Below, piece after piece: positions 44,270 through 53,425 of a DNA stretch of 64,000 nucleotides (within the stretch, counting starts at the first letter, position 1; the number at the start of each line of letters is the position of its first letter). The DNA lies in contig NZ_JACOMF010000004.1 of assembly GCF_014283215.1 (NCBI RefSeq), positions 124,001 to 188,000 on the forward strand. Reading direction: 5' to 3'. Made by a program: the position numbers and the translations under genes. The notes below the pieces were generated by a model. The model was not told where the DNA came from. It saw only the letters and a list, made by a program, of their open reading frames with translations, and did not search any database. The DNA comes from Siccirubricoccus deserti. Its GTDB lineage: Bacteria > Pseudomonadota > Alphaproteobacteria > Acetobacterales > Acetobacteraceae.

Positions 44270-46135
44270 CTACCCCGCCAGCCGATCCGCCGGCAGCCGC
44301 AGCTCGACCGTCAGCCCCGATGGTGCCCAGTCGAACAGCGCCTCGCCACCGAGTTGGGCGCAGCACTGCCGCACCAGCCGGTGGCCAAAGCCGGCGCCAT
44401 CCGGTTCGGCGGCGGGCGGACCGCCGCACTCCTCCCAGCGCAGGATAACCGGCAGCCCGGGCGCCGCGGTCCAGCCGATGCGCACCATGCCGGCGCCGGC
44501 CGACAGCGCCCCGTATTTCGCCGCATTGGTCGCCAGCTCATGCAGCGCCAGCGCGACCGGCGGCGCCCCGACATGGCCGAGCCTCACTGGCGGGCCGGCC
44601 AGGGTCAGCCGTGCCGGCTGCCCCGGCCCGGCCAGGAAAGGCGCCAGCAGTGCCTCCAGCAGGGATTGCAGCGTGGTGCCGGGCGCCTCGGCCCGCTCGG
44701 AGCTGTCGCCGGTCATGGCCGGCCGCACCAGGTCATGCGCCCGCGCCAGCGCCTCGATCCGGCCGAGCAGCGCCCGGCGCATGGCCTCGGGATCCGGCGC
44801 GGTGCGGGCAGTGAAGGTGACCAGCCCGCTGATGATGGCGAACAGGTTCTTCACCCGATGGTCCAGCTCGCGCACCAGCAGGTCGCGCGCCCGCTCATTG
44901 CGCTTCCAGTCGGTCACCTCCTCGCAGACCACGCCGACCCCGATCACCTCGCCGGTCTCCGGATCGCGCACCGGATAGAGCTGCACCTCCCAGTCGCGCC
45001 GCACCCCGGGGATCTTGGGGGTTTCGCCGGAGAGCTCGATGCCGGTGATCGTCGCGCCGGTCTCCAGCACCTCCCGCAGCAGCGGCTCGGTCGAGGCGCG
45101 CAGGTCCGGAATCAGGTCCCAGATGACGTGGCCGAAATGCGCCTCCGGCGGCCGGCCGTTCATGTCGGCCAGCGCCTGGTTGATGCGGAGGTAGCGCAGG
45201 TCGCGGTCGAGCTGGGCGAGGCCGAGCGGCGCGGTTTGGTAGAGGATTTCGAGGTCGGCGAGCCGCCGCCGCGCCTCCCGCTCGCTCTTGGCCTGGGCGG
45301 CCAGGGAGCGGCGCTGCACCGACATGTCCAGATGGGTGCCGCTCAGCACCTGCGCCAGGCCGTGGGCGTCGCGCTCCAGCGCCTGGCCGCGCGACAAGAT
45401 CCAGATCCAGCGGCCGGAACGGTGGCGCATCCGGAACTCCGCCTCGAAGCTGGCGGAGGTGCCGGCGATGTAGCGGTCGAGCAGCACCCGGGTCCAGGGC
45501 AGGTCGTCCGGATGCACCAGCGCCTCGAATTCCGCGACCGTCATGGTCGTGGCGCCCGGCCAGCCCAGCATGCCGTTCCAGCGTTCCGAGACCTGGACCT
45601 CCCCGGTGCGGCGGTCCCAGTGCCAGGCGCCGAGATCAGCCCCGGCCAGCGCCACCTCCAGCCGCCGATGGGCGACCGTAAGTGCCTGCTCAGCCTGATG
45701 ATGCGCGGTGAGGTCGACCAGTCCGGCGGAGAGCAGCGTGCGGCCGGCGACTTCGAGCAGCCGGGCACGCACCAGCAGGTATCGCGGCAACTGGCCGGGC
45801 AGCGCCAGCATCGCCTCGAAGGCCTCCGGCGTGCGGCCGCGGCTGGTGACCTCGGCCAGCCGGCGCCGCAGCAGCGGCCCGTGCGGTGGCACCGCCAGCG
45901 CCGCCTCCCAGGCCGTGGCGATGTCGTGGCCGGCCACCGGGGCTGTCGCCAGCGCGGCGGCGCGGGATGCGGCTGGCGCCGGTTCCTGCCCCACCAGCAT
46001 GGCCACCGCCTCGGCATTGCCCGCCAGCAGCCGCAGGCTGCCGGGCTCCAGCAACAGGGCCGGCAGGGGGATGGCGTCGAGCAGGGCGCCATGATCCTCG
46101 GCCGCCGGGCCCGTCGCCGCGGCCGGGTCGGTCAC
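44270..46135 (-). CDS. HWE-family PAS sensor histidine kinase
   Basis: A soluble kinase of about 621 residues with an N-terminal PAS-like region, a PAS_3 fold (RWNGMLGWPGATTMTVAEFE) with its PAC segment, a third PAS (LGLAQLDRDLRYLRINQALA) and a C-terminal HWE kinase core. The phospho-acceptor is the His in LVRELDHRVKNLFAIISGLV; the ATP-binding part has ALHELATNAAKYGALS and the WEECGGPP motif that defines the HWE group. No membrane segment, so cytosolic, possibly sensing light or redox through a PAS cofactor. GTG at 46135 is preferred; a TTG at 46171 would add 12 residues. No response regulator is adjacent. Confidence 0.9.
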   Translation of the reverse strand: MTDPAAATGPAAEDHGALLDAIPLPALLLEPGSLRLLAGNAEAVAMLVGQEPAPAASRAAALATAPVAGHDIATAWEAALAVPPHGPLLRRRLAEVTSRGRTPEAFEAMLALPGQLPRYLLVRARLLEVAGRTLLSAGLVDLTAHHQAEQALTVAHRRLEVALAGADLGAWHWDRRTGEVQVSERWNGMLGWPGATTMTVAEFEALVHPDDLPWTRVLLDRYIAGTSASFEAEFRMRHRSGRWIWILSRGQALERDAHGLAQVLSGTHLDMSVQRRSLAAQAKSEREARRRLADLEILYQTAPLGLAQLDRDLRYLRINQALADMNGRPPEAHFGHVIWDLIPDLRASTEPLLREVLETGATITGIELSGETPKIPGVRRDWEVQLYPVRDPETGEVIGVGVVCEEVTDWKRNERARDLLVRELDHRVKNLFAIISGLVTFTARTAPDPEAMRRALLGRIEALARAHDLVRPAMTGDSSERAEAPGTTLQSLLEALLAPFLAGPGQPARLTLAGPPVRLGHVGAPPVALALHELATNAAKYGALSAGAGMVRIGWTAAPGLPVILRWEECGGPPAAEPDGAGFGHRLVRQCCAQLGGEALFDWAPSGLTVELRLPADRLAG

Positions 46136-46297
46136 CCGGGCCGTCCGAGCATGTGCAGTGGCGGCTCGCAACGGCAGGATACAGAGATGATCGCGGCCTT
46201 CATGCAGCAGGCGGGACTTTCCAGCTTCGGCGATTGTCCCTCAGTTCTTCCCGGAACCGGCCTCACATTGGGGTCATATACGAACCCAACGAGATAG

Positions 46298-47185
46298 TCA
46301 GCCCAATGTTTCCCCTCGCAACAGGCGAATGATCGCGGAGAAATCCAGGCCGCCGCCACCCTGCTCCAGGAAGCGGGTGTAGAGCGCCAGCGCGACGGCG
46401 CCGAGTGGCGTTTCCAGCCCGGCACCGGCCGCCGCCGCCTGGCTCAGCCCGAGATCCTTGGCCATCAGCGCGGCGGCGAATCCAGGAGTATAGCCGCGGT
46501 TGGCAGGGCTGGCGGGCACCGGCCCGGGCACCGGGCAATAACTGGTCAGCGCCCAGGACTGGCCGGAGGATTTGCTCGCCACATCGAACAGCGCCTGGTG
46601 CGAGAGGCCGAGCTTCTCGGCCAGCACGAAGGCCTCGGCGGTGACGATCATGTTGGCCGCCAGCATCATGTTGTTGCAGGCCTTGGCGGCCTGGCCGGCG
46701 CCGGCGCCGCCGCAATGCACCAGGGTGCGGCCCATCTGCGCCAGGATCGGCTGGACGCGGGCGTAGGCGTCGTCCGGCCCGCCGACCATGAAGGTCAGGG
46801 TCGCCGCCTCCGCCCCCATGGTGCCGCCGGAGACCGGGGCATCCAGCATCGGCCGGCCGGCGCCGGCGGCGACCTCCCGCGCGGTGGCGACGTCAATGGT
46901 CGAGCAATCGACCAGTATGGCGTCGGGCCGGCTGGCCGCGGCCATGCCGCCGCTGCCGAGCCAGGCGTCGCGCACATGCGTGCCGGCCGGCAGCATGGTG
47001 ATGACGACATCGGCTCCGGCGGCGGCGGCGGCGGCGCTGGCGGCGGCGGTACCCCCGGCGGCGGCGAAGCCGGCCAGGGCGGCCGGCACCAGGTCGAAGC
47101 CCGCCACTACATGCCCTGCCTTCAGCAGGTTGCGCGCCATCGGCGCCCCCATGTTGCCGAGCCCGACGAAGCCGATGCGTGCCAT
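46298..47185 (-). CDS. 3-hydroxyisobutyrate dehydrogenase-family NAD(P)-dependent oxidoreductase
   Basis: A 295-residue beta-hydroxyacid dehydrogenase. The dinucleotide fold is GFVGLGNMGAPMARNLL; the substrate motif DAPVSGGTMGAEAATL and the catalytic Lys168 in QAAKACNNMM are present. It may be MmsB (valine catabolism) or tartronate-semialdehyde reductase; sequence alone does not separate them and no valine-pathway partner is adjacent. A run of alanines at residues 47-57 comes from a GCC-repeat tract near 47018-47050. Confidence 0.9.
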   Translation of the reverse strand: MARIGFVGLGNMGAPMARNLLKAGHVVAGFDLVPAALAGFAAAGGTAAASAAAAAAGADVVITMLPAGTHVRDAWLGSGGMAAASRPDAILVDCSTIDVATAREVAAGAGRPMLDAPVSGGTMGAEAATLTFMVGGPDDAYARVQPILAQMGRTLVHCGGAGAGQAAKACNNMMLAANMIVTAEAFVLAEKLGLSHQALFDVASKSSGQSWALTSYCPVPGPVPASPANRGYTPGFAAALMAKDLGLSQAAAAGAGLETPLGAVALALYTRFLEQGGGGLDFSAIIRLLRGETLG

Positions 47186-47255
47186 TGGCGATTTCTCCCC
47201 GCGTTCCGGCGGCAGTGTGGCCGGGGCGCGGGGCGAAGGCCAGACAGGGCACGGC

Positions 47256-47495
47256 CTACGCCGGGACGCGTCGCGCGCTGCCGGCCTCGGCCAGGAAGCG
47301 CCCGCGATCCTCGCACGGCGCGTCCGGATCGGTGACGTAGGGGGCCGTGCGGAACATCGTCTCCAGCCAGCAATGGCCGCGGCGATTGTTGACGAAGCGG
47401 ATGTGCGGGTTGCGCGCCAGCATACCCGGCATGGCGCCGGTGACCTCCGTGCCCCGCGCCACCGGCCCGACGGCCAGTCCTGATTTTGTCGACAC
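47256..47495 (-). pseudogene. C-terminal remnant of a PhoD-family alkaline phosphatase
   Basis: Only about 65 residues of PhoD-like sequence remain: VARGTEVTGAMPGMLARNPH, IRFVNNRRGHCWLE, FRTAPYVTDPDAPCEDRGRF. These match the last part of PhoD phosphodiesterase/alkaline phosphatases (usually over 450 residues), where NPH-x-RFVN is followed by an RVVPYVTxPxA strand and a FVVEAG ending. The metal-binding core is absent and the region upstream is occupied by the divergent monooxygenase gene. An ATG at 47495 would allow expression of a 79-residue stub. I take it as debris left by a deletion. Confidence 0.65.
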
Positions 47496-47554
47496 CCTCC
47501 TATGGCCTGAACGGCACCAGCCGCTAGCCTGCGTGCCGGAGGAGGACCAGCCGC

Positions 47555-48805
47555 ATGCGCGTGATCATCATCGGCGGCGGCATCGGCGGGCTGACCACCG
47601 CGCTCGCCCTGCATGCCGCCGGAATCGAGGCTGCAGTGTACGAGGCCAGCGCCACGGTCAGGCCGCTTGGCGTCGGCATCAACCTGCAGCCGCATGCGGT
47701 GCGCGAGCTGACCGAACTCGGCCTCGGCGACGCACTGGCCGAAACCGGCATCGCGACCCAGGAGCTGGTCTACGCCAACCGCTTCGGCCAGGTGATCTGG
47801 CGGGAGGATCGTGGCCTGAAGGCCGGCTATCGCTGGCCACAATACTCCATCCACCGCGGCCGGTTGCAGACGCTGCTCTGGGAAGCGGCACAGACCCGGC
47901 TGGGCGCGGCGCGGGTGCAGACCGGCAAGCGGCTGGCCGGCTTCATCCAGGATGAAGGCGGCGTCACCGCCCGCTTCGCCGATGGCGGCACCGCGACCGC
48001 CGATCTGCTGATCGCCGCCGATGGCATCCATTCCGTGGTGCGGCGGCATTTCGCCCCGGATGAGGGGCCGCCGAAGTGGAATGGCGCCATCCTCTGGCGC
48101 GCCACCAGCGAGGCACCAGCCTATCTCACCGGCGCCTCCATGGTGCAGGCCGGCAGCCATCACCAGAAATTCGTCGTCTATCCGATCGCCGCCCTGCCCG
48201 ATGGCCGGCGGCTGACCAATTGGATCGCCGAGATCCGCTTCGAGCCGGACCATGTCTGGAACCGCGAGGATTGGAACCGCCCCGGTCAGCTCGGGGATGT
48301 GCTGCCGGCCTTCGAGAGCTGGGATTTCGGCTGGCTCGACGTGCCCGGGCTGATGCGGCGGGCGGAGGCGGTGTTCGAATTCCCGATGGTCGACCGCGAT
48401 CCGCTGGAACGCTGGACCGATGGCCGCGTCACCCTGCTCGGCGATGCGGCGCATCCGATGTACCCCATCGGCAGCAACGGCGCCTCTCAGGCCATCCTCG
48501 ATGCGCGACGGCTGGCGTGGCATCTGGCCACTGCGCCAGGCTGGCCGGATGCTCTGGCGGCTTACGAAGCGGAGCGGCGGCCGGCGACCGCGGCGATCGT
48601 CGCCGCCAATCGCGGCCTCGGCCCCGATCTGGTGCTGGAACTGGTGCATCAGCGCGCGCCGGACGGCTTCACCGACCTCGACAGCGTGATCAGCCGGCGG
48701 GAGCTGGAGGAGACGGCCAGCGGCTACAAGAAGCTGGCAGGCTTCGACCCGGCGGTGCTGAACGCGCGGGAGAGCTGGAGCGTTACCACCGGCCGTCCCG
48801 GCTGA
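47555..48805 (+). CDS. FAD-dependent monooxygenase (flavin-dependent aromatic hydroxylase family)
   Basis: A 416-residue class A flavoprotein hydroxylase. FAD is bound by VIIIGGGIGGLTTALALHAA, the second motif is IAADGIHSVVRRHF (DG motif) and the third RVTLLGDAAHPMYPIGSNGA (GD motif). The GVGINLQPHAVRELTELG and YSIHRGRLQTLLW segments match salicylate- and PhzS-like hydroxylases. Hydroxylates an aromatic ring using NAD(P)H and O2; substrate not known. GGAGGA is about eight bases before the ATG. Confidence 0.92.
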   Translation: MRVIIIGGGIGGLTTALALHAAGIEAAVYEASATVRPLGVGINLQPHAVRELTELGLGDALAETGIATQELVYANRFGQVIWREDRGLKAGYRWPQYSIHRGRLQTLLWEAAQTRLGAARVQTGKRLAGFIQDEGGVTARFADGGTATADLLIAADGIHSVVRRHFAPDEGPPKWNGAILWRATSEAPAYLTGASMVQAGSHHQKFVVYPIAALPDGRRLTNWIAEIRFEPDHVWNREDWNRPGQLGDVLPAFESWDFGWLDVPGLMRRAEAVFEFPMVDRDPLERWTDGRVTLLGDAAHPMYPIGSNGASQAILDARRLAWHLATAPGWPDALAAYEAERRPATAAIVAANRGLGPDLVLELVHQRAPDGFTDLDSVISRRELEETASGYKKLAGFDPAVLNARESWSVTTGRPG

Positions 48806-48831
48806 GGCCTGCCCGCTGAAAGGAGTGGCCC

Positions 48832-49038
48832 ATGCGCTATGCTCCGCTGCTGATCCTGATCGGCGTCCTCGGCCTCGCCGTCCATGCCGCGGTCCGCGGC
48901 TGGGGCGCCGTGCCGGGGGCCGAGATCGGCTGGCACGGGATCATCGCCCTGGTGCTGGGCGTCGGTTTCAGCCTGGCGCTGGCGGGGGTGCTGGTCTGGC
49001 TGATGCACTACAGCCGGCGGAAGAATTTCGACCAGTAG
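48832..49038 (+). CDS. Small two-helix membrane protein
   Basis: Sixty-eight residues with two hydrophobic segments: residues 4-22 (APLLILIGVLGLAVHAAV) and about 37-59 (GIIALVLGVGFSLALAGVLV), joined by a loop GWGAVPGAEIGWHG, and a basic tail HYSRRKNFDQ that should face the cytosol. AAAGGAG seven bases upstream supports the ATG. It follows the monooxygenase by 26 bases, so probably co-transcribed. No function known. Confidence 0.75.
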   Translation: MRYAPLLILIGVLGLAVHAAVRGWGAVPGAEIGWHGIIALVLGVGFSLALAGVLVWLMHYSRRKNFDQ

Positions 49039-49057
49039 AGGCGGTTCCCGGGCGCCG

Positions 49058-49531
49058 TCATACCGGCACCTCCCCCGGTGGCTTCAGCGTGGTCAGCACG
49101 AAGCTGCTGCGGGTCTCCTTCACCCCCGGCATGCGCAGCAGCGCCTTAAGGGCGAATGCCGGATAGGCCACGAAATCCGCGGCCAGCACGTGCAGCAGGT
49201 AGTCCATCTCGCCGCTCATCGCATAGGCCGCCAGCACTTCCGGCCGTTCGGCCAGCGCTTTGTGGAAGCGGTTGACCACCTCCTCCGCGTGGCTTTCCAG
49301 CGCCACCATGACGAAGGCCTGCAACGGCAGGCCGAGCCGCGCCGGGTCCAGCACCGCGCCGTAGCGGGTGATGATGCCGGCCTCCTCCAGCCGCTTCAAC
49401 CGCCGCTGGCAGGGGGTGGCGGAGAGCCCGACCTGCTCGGCCAGCGCCACCACCGGCAACCGGCCGTCGCGTTGCAGGGCGCGCAGGATGCGACGGTCGA
49501 TGGCATCCAGCTCAGGAGCGGATTTCGCCAT
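49058..49531 (-). CDS. Lrp/AsnC-family regulator, probably of phenylalanine catabolism
   Basis: A 157-residue feast/famine regulator. The winged helix is residues about 8-60 (LDAIDRRILRALQRDGRLPV, LSATPCQRRLKRLEEAGII), followed by the RAM ligand-binding domain (LPLQAFVMVALESHAEEVVN, VLAAYAMSGEMDYLLHVLA). Start at MAKSAPEL fits the family; a longer in-frame start would cross the divergent promoter. It is divergent from phhA across 106 bases that hold an inverted repeat, so it very likely controls phhA-hpd in response to an aromatic amino acid. Confidence 0.92.
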   Translation of the reverse strand: MAKSAPELDAIDRRILRALQRDGRLPVVALAEQVGLSATPCQRRLKRLEEAGIITRYGAVLDPARLGLPLQAFVMVALESHAEEVVNRFHKALAERPEVLAAYAMSGEMDYLLHVLAADFVAYPAFALKALLRMPGVKETRSSFVLTTLKPPGEVPV

Positions 49532-49548
49532 GGCTGAGGCTCTCTTGA

Positions 49549-49595
49549 GCTGATTCCGCTCAGGATAGCCGAAATCAGCACAAATTTTGCCGAAA
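49549..49595. promoter_or_regulatory. Candidate Lrp/AsnC operator between the regulator and phhA
   Basis: A perfect inverted repeat GCTGATT (49549-49555) / AATCAGC (49573-49579) with a 17-base spacer, and a direct repeat GCCGAAA at 49568-49574 and 49589-49595 spaced 21 bases. The overlap of both with the divergent promoter region suits an Lrp-type octamer binding several helical turns. Confidence 0.5.
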
Positions 49596-49637
49596 AACCC
49601 TCCACGTCCTGGCGCATTCTTGCTGTCGGAGGTTGCC

Positions 49638-50483
49638 ATGCCAGCCATCGTCCAGGCGCCGCCACCAGGACTGCCAGCCGGGTTGCGCGGCGACTACGCC
49701 GCCGCCGGGGCCGATTTCACCCTACCGCAGGACCATGCCGCCTATACCGCGGCCGACCATGCCACCTGGCGCAGGCTGTTCGCCCGCCAGACAGCGCTGC
49801 TGCCGCGCCACGCCGCGGCGGCCTTCCGCAAGGGCCTGGACCGCCTGCCCTTCGCCGCCGGCGTGCCGGATTTCGCCGCAACCTCCGCCGTGTTGCGCGC
49901 GGCAACCGGCTGGTCGCTGGTGGCGGTGCCGGGGCTGATCCCGGATGCCCCCTTCTTCGCCCATCTGGCCGCCCGGCGCTTCCCCGTCACCCGCTGGATC
50001 CGCCGGCCGGAGGAGCTGGACTACATTGTCGAGCCGGATGTCTTCCACGACGCCTTCGGCCATGTGCCGCTGCTGGTTCAGCCGGATTTCGCCGATTTCC
50101 TCGAAGCCTATGGGAGGATGGGCGAGGTCGCAGCGCGGCGCGGCGCGCTGAAGCCGCTGGCGCGGCTCTACTGGCACATGGTGGAATTCGGACTGATCCG
50201 CGAGCAGGGCGGGCTGCGGGCCTATGGCGCCGGCATCCTCAGCTCCTCGGCCGAGACGGTCTACGCCACCGGCAGCGCGACACCGCGGCGGCTGCGCTTC
50301 GACCCCGCCCGCGTGCTGCGCAGCGACTACTTCATCGACGACCTGCAGCCGACCTACTTCGTCATCGACCGCTATGCCGAACTCTTCGCCGCCATGCGCG
50401 AACTGCCGGCGATGCTCGAAGTCGCGCGCGATGCCGCGCCGATCCCGCCCGGAGCGCCCGACCCCGCCGACCTGCCGATCTGA
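49638..50483 (+). CDS. phhA: Phenylalanine 4-monooxygenase
   Basis: A 281-residue tetrahydropterin-dependent hydroxylase that converts phenylalanine to tyrosine. The iron ligands are visible in the expected order: His137 and His142 in DVFHDAFGHVPLL, and Glu183 in YWHMVEFGLI. The preceding RPEELDYIVEPD and the later GILSSSAETVYA are family signatures. GGAGG is six bases before the ATG at 49638. It is followed by hpd after 23 bases, so Phe is carried on through Tyr (needing a transaminase encoded elsewhere) to 4-hydroxyphenylpyruvate and homogentisate. Confidence 0.96.
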   Translation: MPAIVQAPPPGLPAGLRGDYAAAGADFTLPQDHAAYTAADHATWRRLFARQTALLPRHAAAAFRKGLDRLPFAAGVPDFAATSAVLRAATGWSLVAVPGLIPDAPFFAHLAARRFPVTRWIRRPEELDYIVEPDVFHDAFGHVPLLVQPDFADFLEAYGRMGEVAARRGALKPLARLYWHMVEFGLIREQGGLRAYGAGILSSSAETVYATGSATPRRLRFDPARVLRSDYFIDDLQPTYFVIDRYAELFAAMRELPAMLEVARDAAPIPPGAPDPADLPI

Positions 50484-50506
50484 TCCCGCCACAGCGGAGA
50501 CACCCC

Positions 50507-51610
50507 ATGGACATCCCGCCCGATCGCACCGCACTGGCTGGCGTCATCTCCGAGGCCAACCCCATGGGCACGGATGGCTTCGAATTCGTCGAATTCACCG
50601 GTCCCGATCTGCCGGCGCTGGAGGCGCTGTTCACCCGCCTCGGCTTCAGCGCCGTGGCGCGGCACCGCAGCAAGCAGGTCACGCTATGGCGCCAGGGCGA
50701 TGTCAATTTCATCCTGAACGCCGAGCCGGAGAGCTTCGCCCAGGCCTTCCAGCGGGTGCACGGCGCCTCGGCCTGCGCCATGGCCTTCCGCGTCGCCGAT
50801 GCCGCCGCGGCCTATCGGCGCGCTATCGCGCTGGGCGCCAAGCCGGTCACCGGCAAGGTCGGGCCGATGGAGTTGAACATCCCGGCGATCGAAGGCATCG
50901 GCGGCTCGCTGCTGTATTTCGTCGACCGCTACGGCGCCCGCGGCAGCATCTACGACGTGGACTTCCGCTGGCTGAACGATGCCGAGCCACATCCGCGCGG
51001 CCATGGGCTGACGGTGATCGATCATCTGACGCATAACGTGCATCGCGGCCGGATGGATGTGTGGTGGGGCTTCTACGAAAAGCTCTTCAATTTCCGCGAA
51101 ATCCGCTACTTCAACATCGAGGGCAAGCTGACGGGGCTGAAGTCGCGCGCGCTGACCTCGCCCTGCGGCCAGATCCGCATCCCGATCAACGAGAGCAGCG
51201 ACGACAAGTCGCAGATCGAGGAATACCTGCGCGCCTACAGGGGCGAGGGCATCCAGCACATCGCCCTCGGCACCACCGACATCTTTGCCAGCGTCGAGGG
51301 CATGCGGGCCGCGGGCGTGCAGTTCATGGACACGCCGGACACCTATTACGAGCTGCTGCCGAAGCGGATGCCGGACCTCGATGCGGCGGAGATCGCGCGC
51401 CTCGCCCGCAACCGCATCCTGACCGATGGCGCGCCGACGCCGGAAGGTGGCCGGTTGTTGCAGATCTTCACCGGCACGGTCATCGGCCCGATCTTCTTCG
51501 AGCTGATCCAGCGCAAGGGCGACCAGGGCTTCGGCGAGGGCAATTTCCGCGCCTTGTTCGAAAGCATCGAGCTGGACCAGATCCGCCGCGGGGTGTTGAC
51601 CGCCCAGTAG
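50507..51610 (+). CDS. hpd: 4-hydroxyphenylpyruvate dioxygenase
   Basis: A 367-residue vicinal-oxygen-chelate dioxygenase converting 4-hydroxyphenylpyruvate to homogentisate. The Fe(II) triad is His173 (VIDHLTHNVHRG), His251 (EGIQHIALGTTD) and Glu332 (GPIFFELIQRKG). The C-terminal GFGEGNFRALFESIELDQ is diagnostic. It follows phhA in one operon. Homogentisate dioxygenase and its downstream enzymes are not in this window. Confidence 0.97.
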   Translation: MDIPPDRTALAGVISEANPMGTDGFEFVEFTGPDLPALEALFTRLGFSAVARHRSKQVTLWRQGDVNFILNAEPESFAQAFQRVHGASACAMAFRVADAAAAYRRAIALGAKPVTGKVGPMELNIPAIEGIGGSLLYFVDRYGARGSIYDVDFRWLNDAEPHPRGHGLTVIDHLTHNVHRGRMDVWWGFYEKLFNFREIRYFNIEGKLTGLKSRALTSPCGQIRIPINESSDDKSQIEEYLRAYRGEGIQHIALGTTDIFASVEGMRAAGVQFMDTPDTYYELLPKRMPDLDAAEIARLARNRILTDGAPTPEGGRLLQIFTGTVIGPIFFELIQRKGDQGFGEGNFRALFESIELDQIRRGVLTAQ

Positions 51611-51617
51611 TCGGCAT

Positions 51618-52010
51618 TCAGCGGCGTCGCGCTCCCGCTTCGTCCAGCAGCAGCTGCGCCTGGCGCTGCACCCGCTGCCGCGCCCGCTCCGCCCGCGCCT
51701 TGCGCAGCATCTCCAGCCCGCGCTCCGCCGCCCGCGCTTCGCCGAGTGACGCCGCCGCGGCCGTGGCGGTGGCCTCGGCAAAGCCGCGGGCGCGGTCGGC
51801 GCGGTCCCGTTCTGCGAGGCCGCGGGTCAGCCAGGTGCCGTAGTCGGACGGCAGCCCCAGCGTCCCTTCCCGCGTCAGCGCCGCACCGGCCCCGGCGGCC
51901 CTCTCCTCGGCCCCGGCCAGGCGGCCATAGGCTTCGCCCAGGCGGCGCCTTGCCGCCTCCGTTTCCAGCCGGCGCAGCCGCGCCAGCACCGCCAGCGGGT
52001 CACGCGGCAT
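51618..52010 (-). CDS. fliJ: FliJ-like flagellar export chaperone
   Basis: A 130-residue protein that is almost entirely charged coiled coil (RLRRLETEAARRRLGEAYGR, GLEMLRKARAERARQRVQRQ), matching FliJ in size and in its place directly after the export ATPase gene. FliJ forms the central stalk of the FliI hexamer. Its ATG overlaps the end of fliI by 11 bases. Sequence conservation in FliJ is low, so the call rests on context plus coiled-coil character. Ala-rich stretch ATATAAAASLGEA lies mid-protein. Confidence 0.75.
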   Translation of the reverse strand: MPRDPLAVLARLRRLETEAARRRLGEAYGRLAGAEERAAGAGAALTREGTLGLPSDYGTWLTRGLAERDRADRARGFAEATATAAAASLGEARAAERGLEMLRKARAERARQRVQRQAQLLLDEAGARRR

Positions 52011-53376
52011 CCGCGTCCTCCAGCGCCATGGCGAGGGCGGCGAAGGCCGCTTCCACCGTGCCGCCCTTCTCCTCCCCCTTGCCCTGGGCGAGCATCGCTT
52101 CGATCCGCGGCGCCAGGCGGATTGCCGCATCCACCGCCGGATCGGCGCCGGCGCGATAGGCGCCGAGCCGGACCAGATCGGCCATTTCCGCATGCAGCGC
52201 CAATATGCCGCGGGCCTGGCGCATCAGCGCCGCCTCCTCCGGTGCCAGGCAGCCGGGCACGGTGCGGGACAGGCTGCGGAGGATGTCGATGGCGGGGTAG
52301 CGCCCGCGTTCGCCGATGCCGCGGTCCAGCACCACATGGCCGTCGAGGATGCCGCGCACCGCATCGGCCACCGGCTCGTCATGGTCATCGCCCTCGACCA
52401 GCACGGTGAAGAGGCCGGTGATGGCGCCAGGCTTGCCCGCCGCGCGCGGCCCGGCGCGTTCCAGCAGCCGCGGCAGTTCGGCGAAGACGCCCGGGGTATA
52501 GCCGCGGGTCGCCGGCGGCTCCCCGCCGGCGAGGCCGATCTCGCGCAGCGCCATGGCGAAGCGGGTCACGCTGTCCATCAGCAGCAGCACTTGCCGGCCC
52601 GCCTCGGCGAAATGCTCGGCGATGGCCATGGCGGCGTAGGCGGCCTCCCGCCGCATCAGCGGCGGGCTGTCGGAGGTGGCGCAGACCACCACGCTGCGCG
52701 CCAGCCCCTCGGGCCCGAGGTCGTCCTCCAGGAACTCCCGCAACTCCCGCCCGCGTTCGCCGACCAGCGCCAGCACCACCACATCGCAGCCGGCGCCGCC
52801 CGCCAGCATCGCCAGCAAGGTGGATTTGCCGACCCCGGAGGCGGCGAAAAGGCCGAGGCGCTGGCCGCGCCGGCAGGTGGCGAAGGCATCAAGCGCCCGC
52901 ACCCCGAGGTCGATCCGCGGGCCGAGCCGGGCGCGCTGCCCGGCCGAGGGCGCCGCCGCCCGTACCGGCCAGGGCCGCGGCCCGGGGCGGAGCGGCCCGC
53001 GCCCATCGATCGGGCGGCCAAGCGGGTCCAGCACCCGGCCGAGCCAGCTCTCATCCACCGCCAGCGTGGCGGAGGGGGCGAGGCTGGCGGCGGTGCCGGT
53101 GGCGATGCCTTCCAGCGGGCCGAAGGCTAGCGCGGTGGCGAGCCCATCGGCGAAGCCCACCACCTCGGCGGCAATGGGTTCGGCACCAGGCGGATCCAGC
53201 CTGAGGCGGGAGCCGATCTGCAACCAGGGCGCGAGGCCGGTGATTGAAATTGAGAGGCCATTGGCCGAAACCACGTTGCCATGCGGCGCCCAATGCGTCT
53301 GGCGCCGCAGAGCCGCACTGGCGAGACTGCATTTCTCAACCATTTGGTAAGACAAAATTCTTTGCCCTGCAGGCAC
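52000..53376 (-). CDS. fliI: Flagellar export ATPase FliI
   Basis: A 458-residue F1-beta-like ATPase that energises flagellar type III export. The Walker A motif is AASGVGKST (about residues 178-186), then LVGERGREL, the Walker B strand [19 protein letters not shown], and the Gly-rich [21 protein letters not shown] flagellar rather than virulence ATPase is supported by the neighbouring FliJ-like and chemotaxis genes. GTG at 53376 has AGAGG about nine bases upstream; ATG at 53343 is the alternative but has no visible site. Divergent from ctrA. Confidence 0.93.
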   Translation of the reverse strand: MPAGQRILSYQMVEKCSLASAALRRQTHWAPHGNVVSANGLSISITGLAPWLQIGSRLRLDPPGAEPIAAEVVGFADGLATALAFGPLEGIATGTAASLAPSATLAVDESWLGRVLDPLGRPIDGRGPLRPGPRPWPVRAAAPSAGQRARLGPRIDLGVRALDAFATCRRGQRLGLFAASGVGKSTLLAMLAGGAGCDVVVLALVGERGRELREFLEDDLGPEGLARSVVVCATSDSPPLMRREAAYAAMAIAEHFAEAGRQVLLLMDSVTRFAMALREIGLAGGEPPATRGYTPGVFAELPRLLERAGPRAAGKPGAITGLFTVLVEGDDHDEPVADAVRGILDGHVVLDRGIGERGRYPAIDILRSLSRTVPGCLAPEEAALMRQARGILALHAEMADLVRLGAYRAGADPAVDAAIRLAPRIEAMLAQGKGEEKGGTVEAAFAALAMALEDADAA

Positions 53377-53396
53377 CCGGTTTATCCTCTTCCAAG

Positions 53397-53401
53397 GAGT
53401 C
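53397..53401. promoter_or_regulatory. GAnTC (CcrM-type) methylation site upstream of ctrA
   Basis: GAGTC about 100 bases before the ctrA start. In Caulobacter a GAnTC site in the ctrA promoter couples transcription to replication through CcrM methylation. A single five-base site is weak evidence on its own. Confidence 0.35.
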
Positions 53402-53425
53402 GTCTCGCATCTTGGTACATCAAAC

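Noticed and set aside
47018-47050. GCC-repeat tract as a microsatellite or regulatory repeat
   Set aside because: It lies inside the MmsB-like coding region and encodes a tolerated alanine run; imperfect copies.
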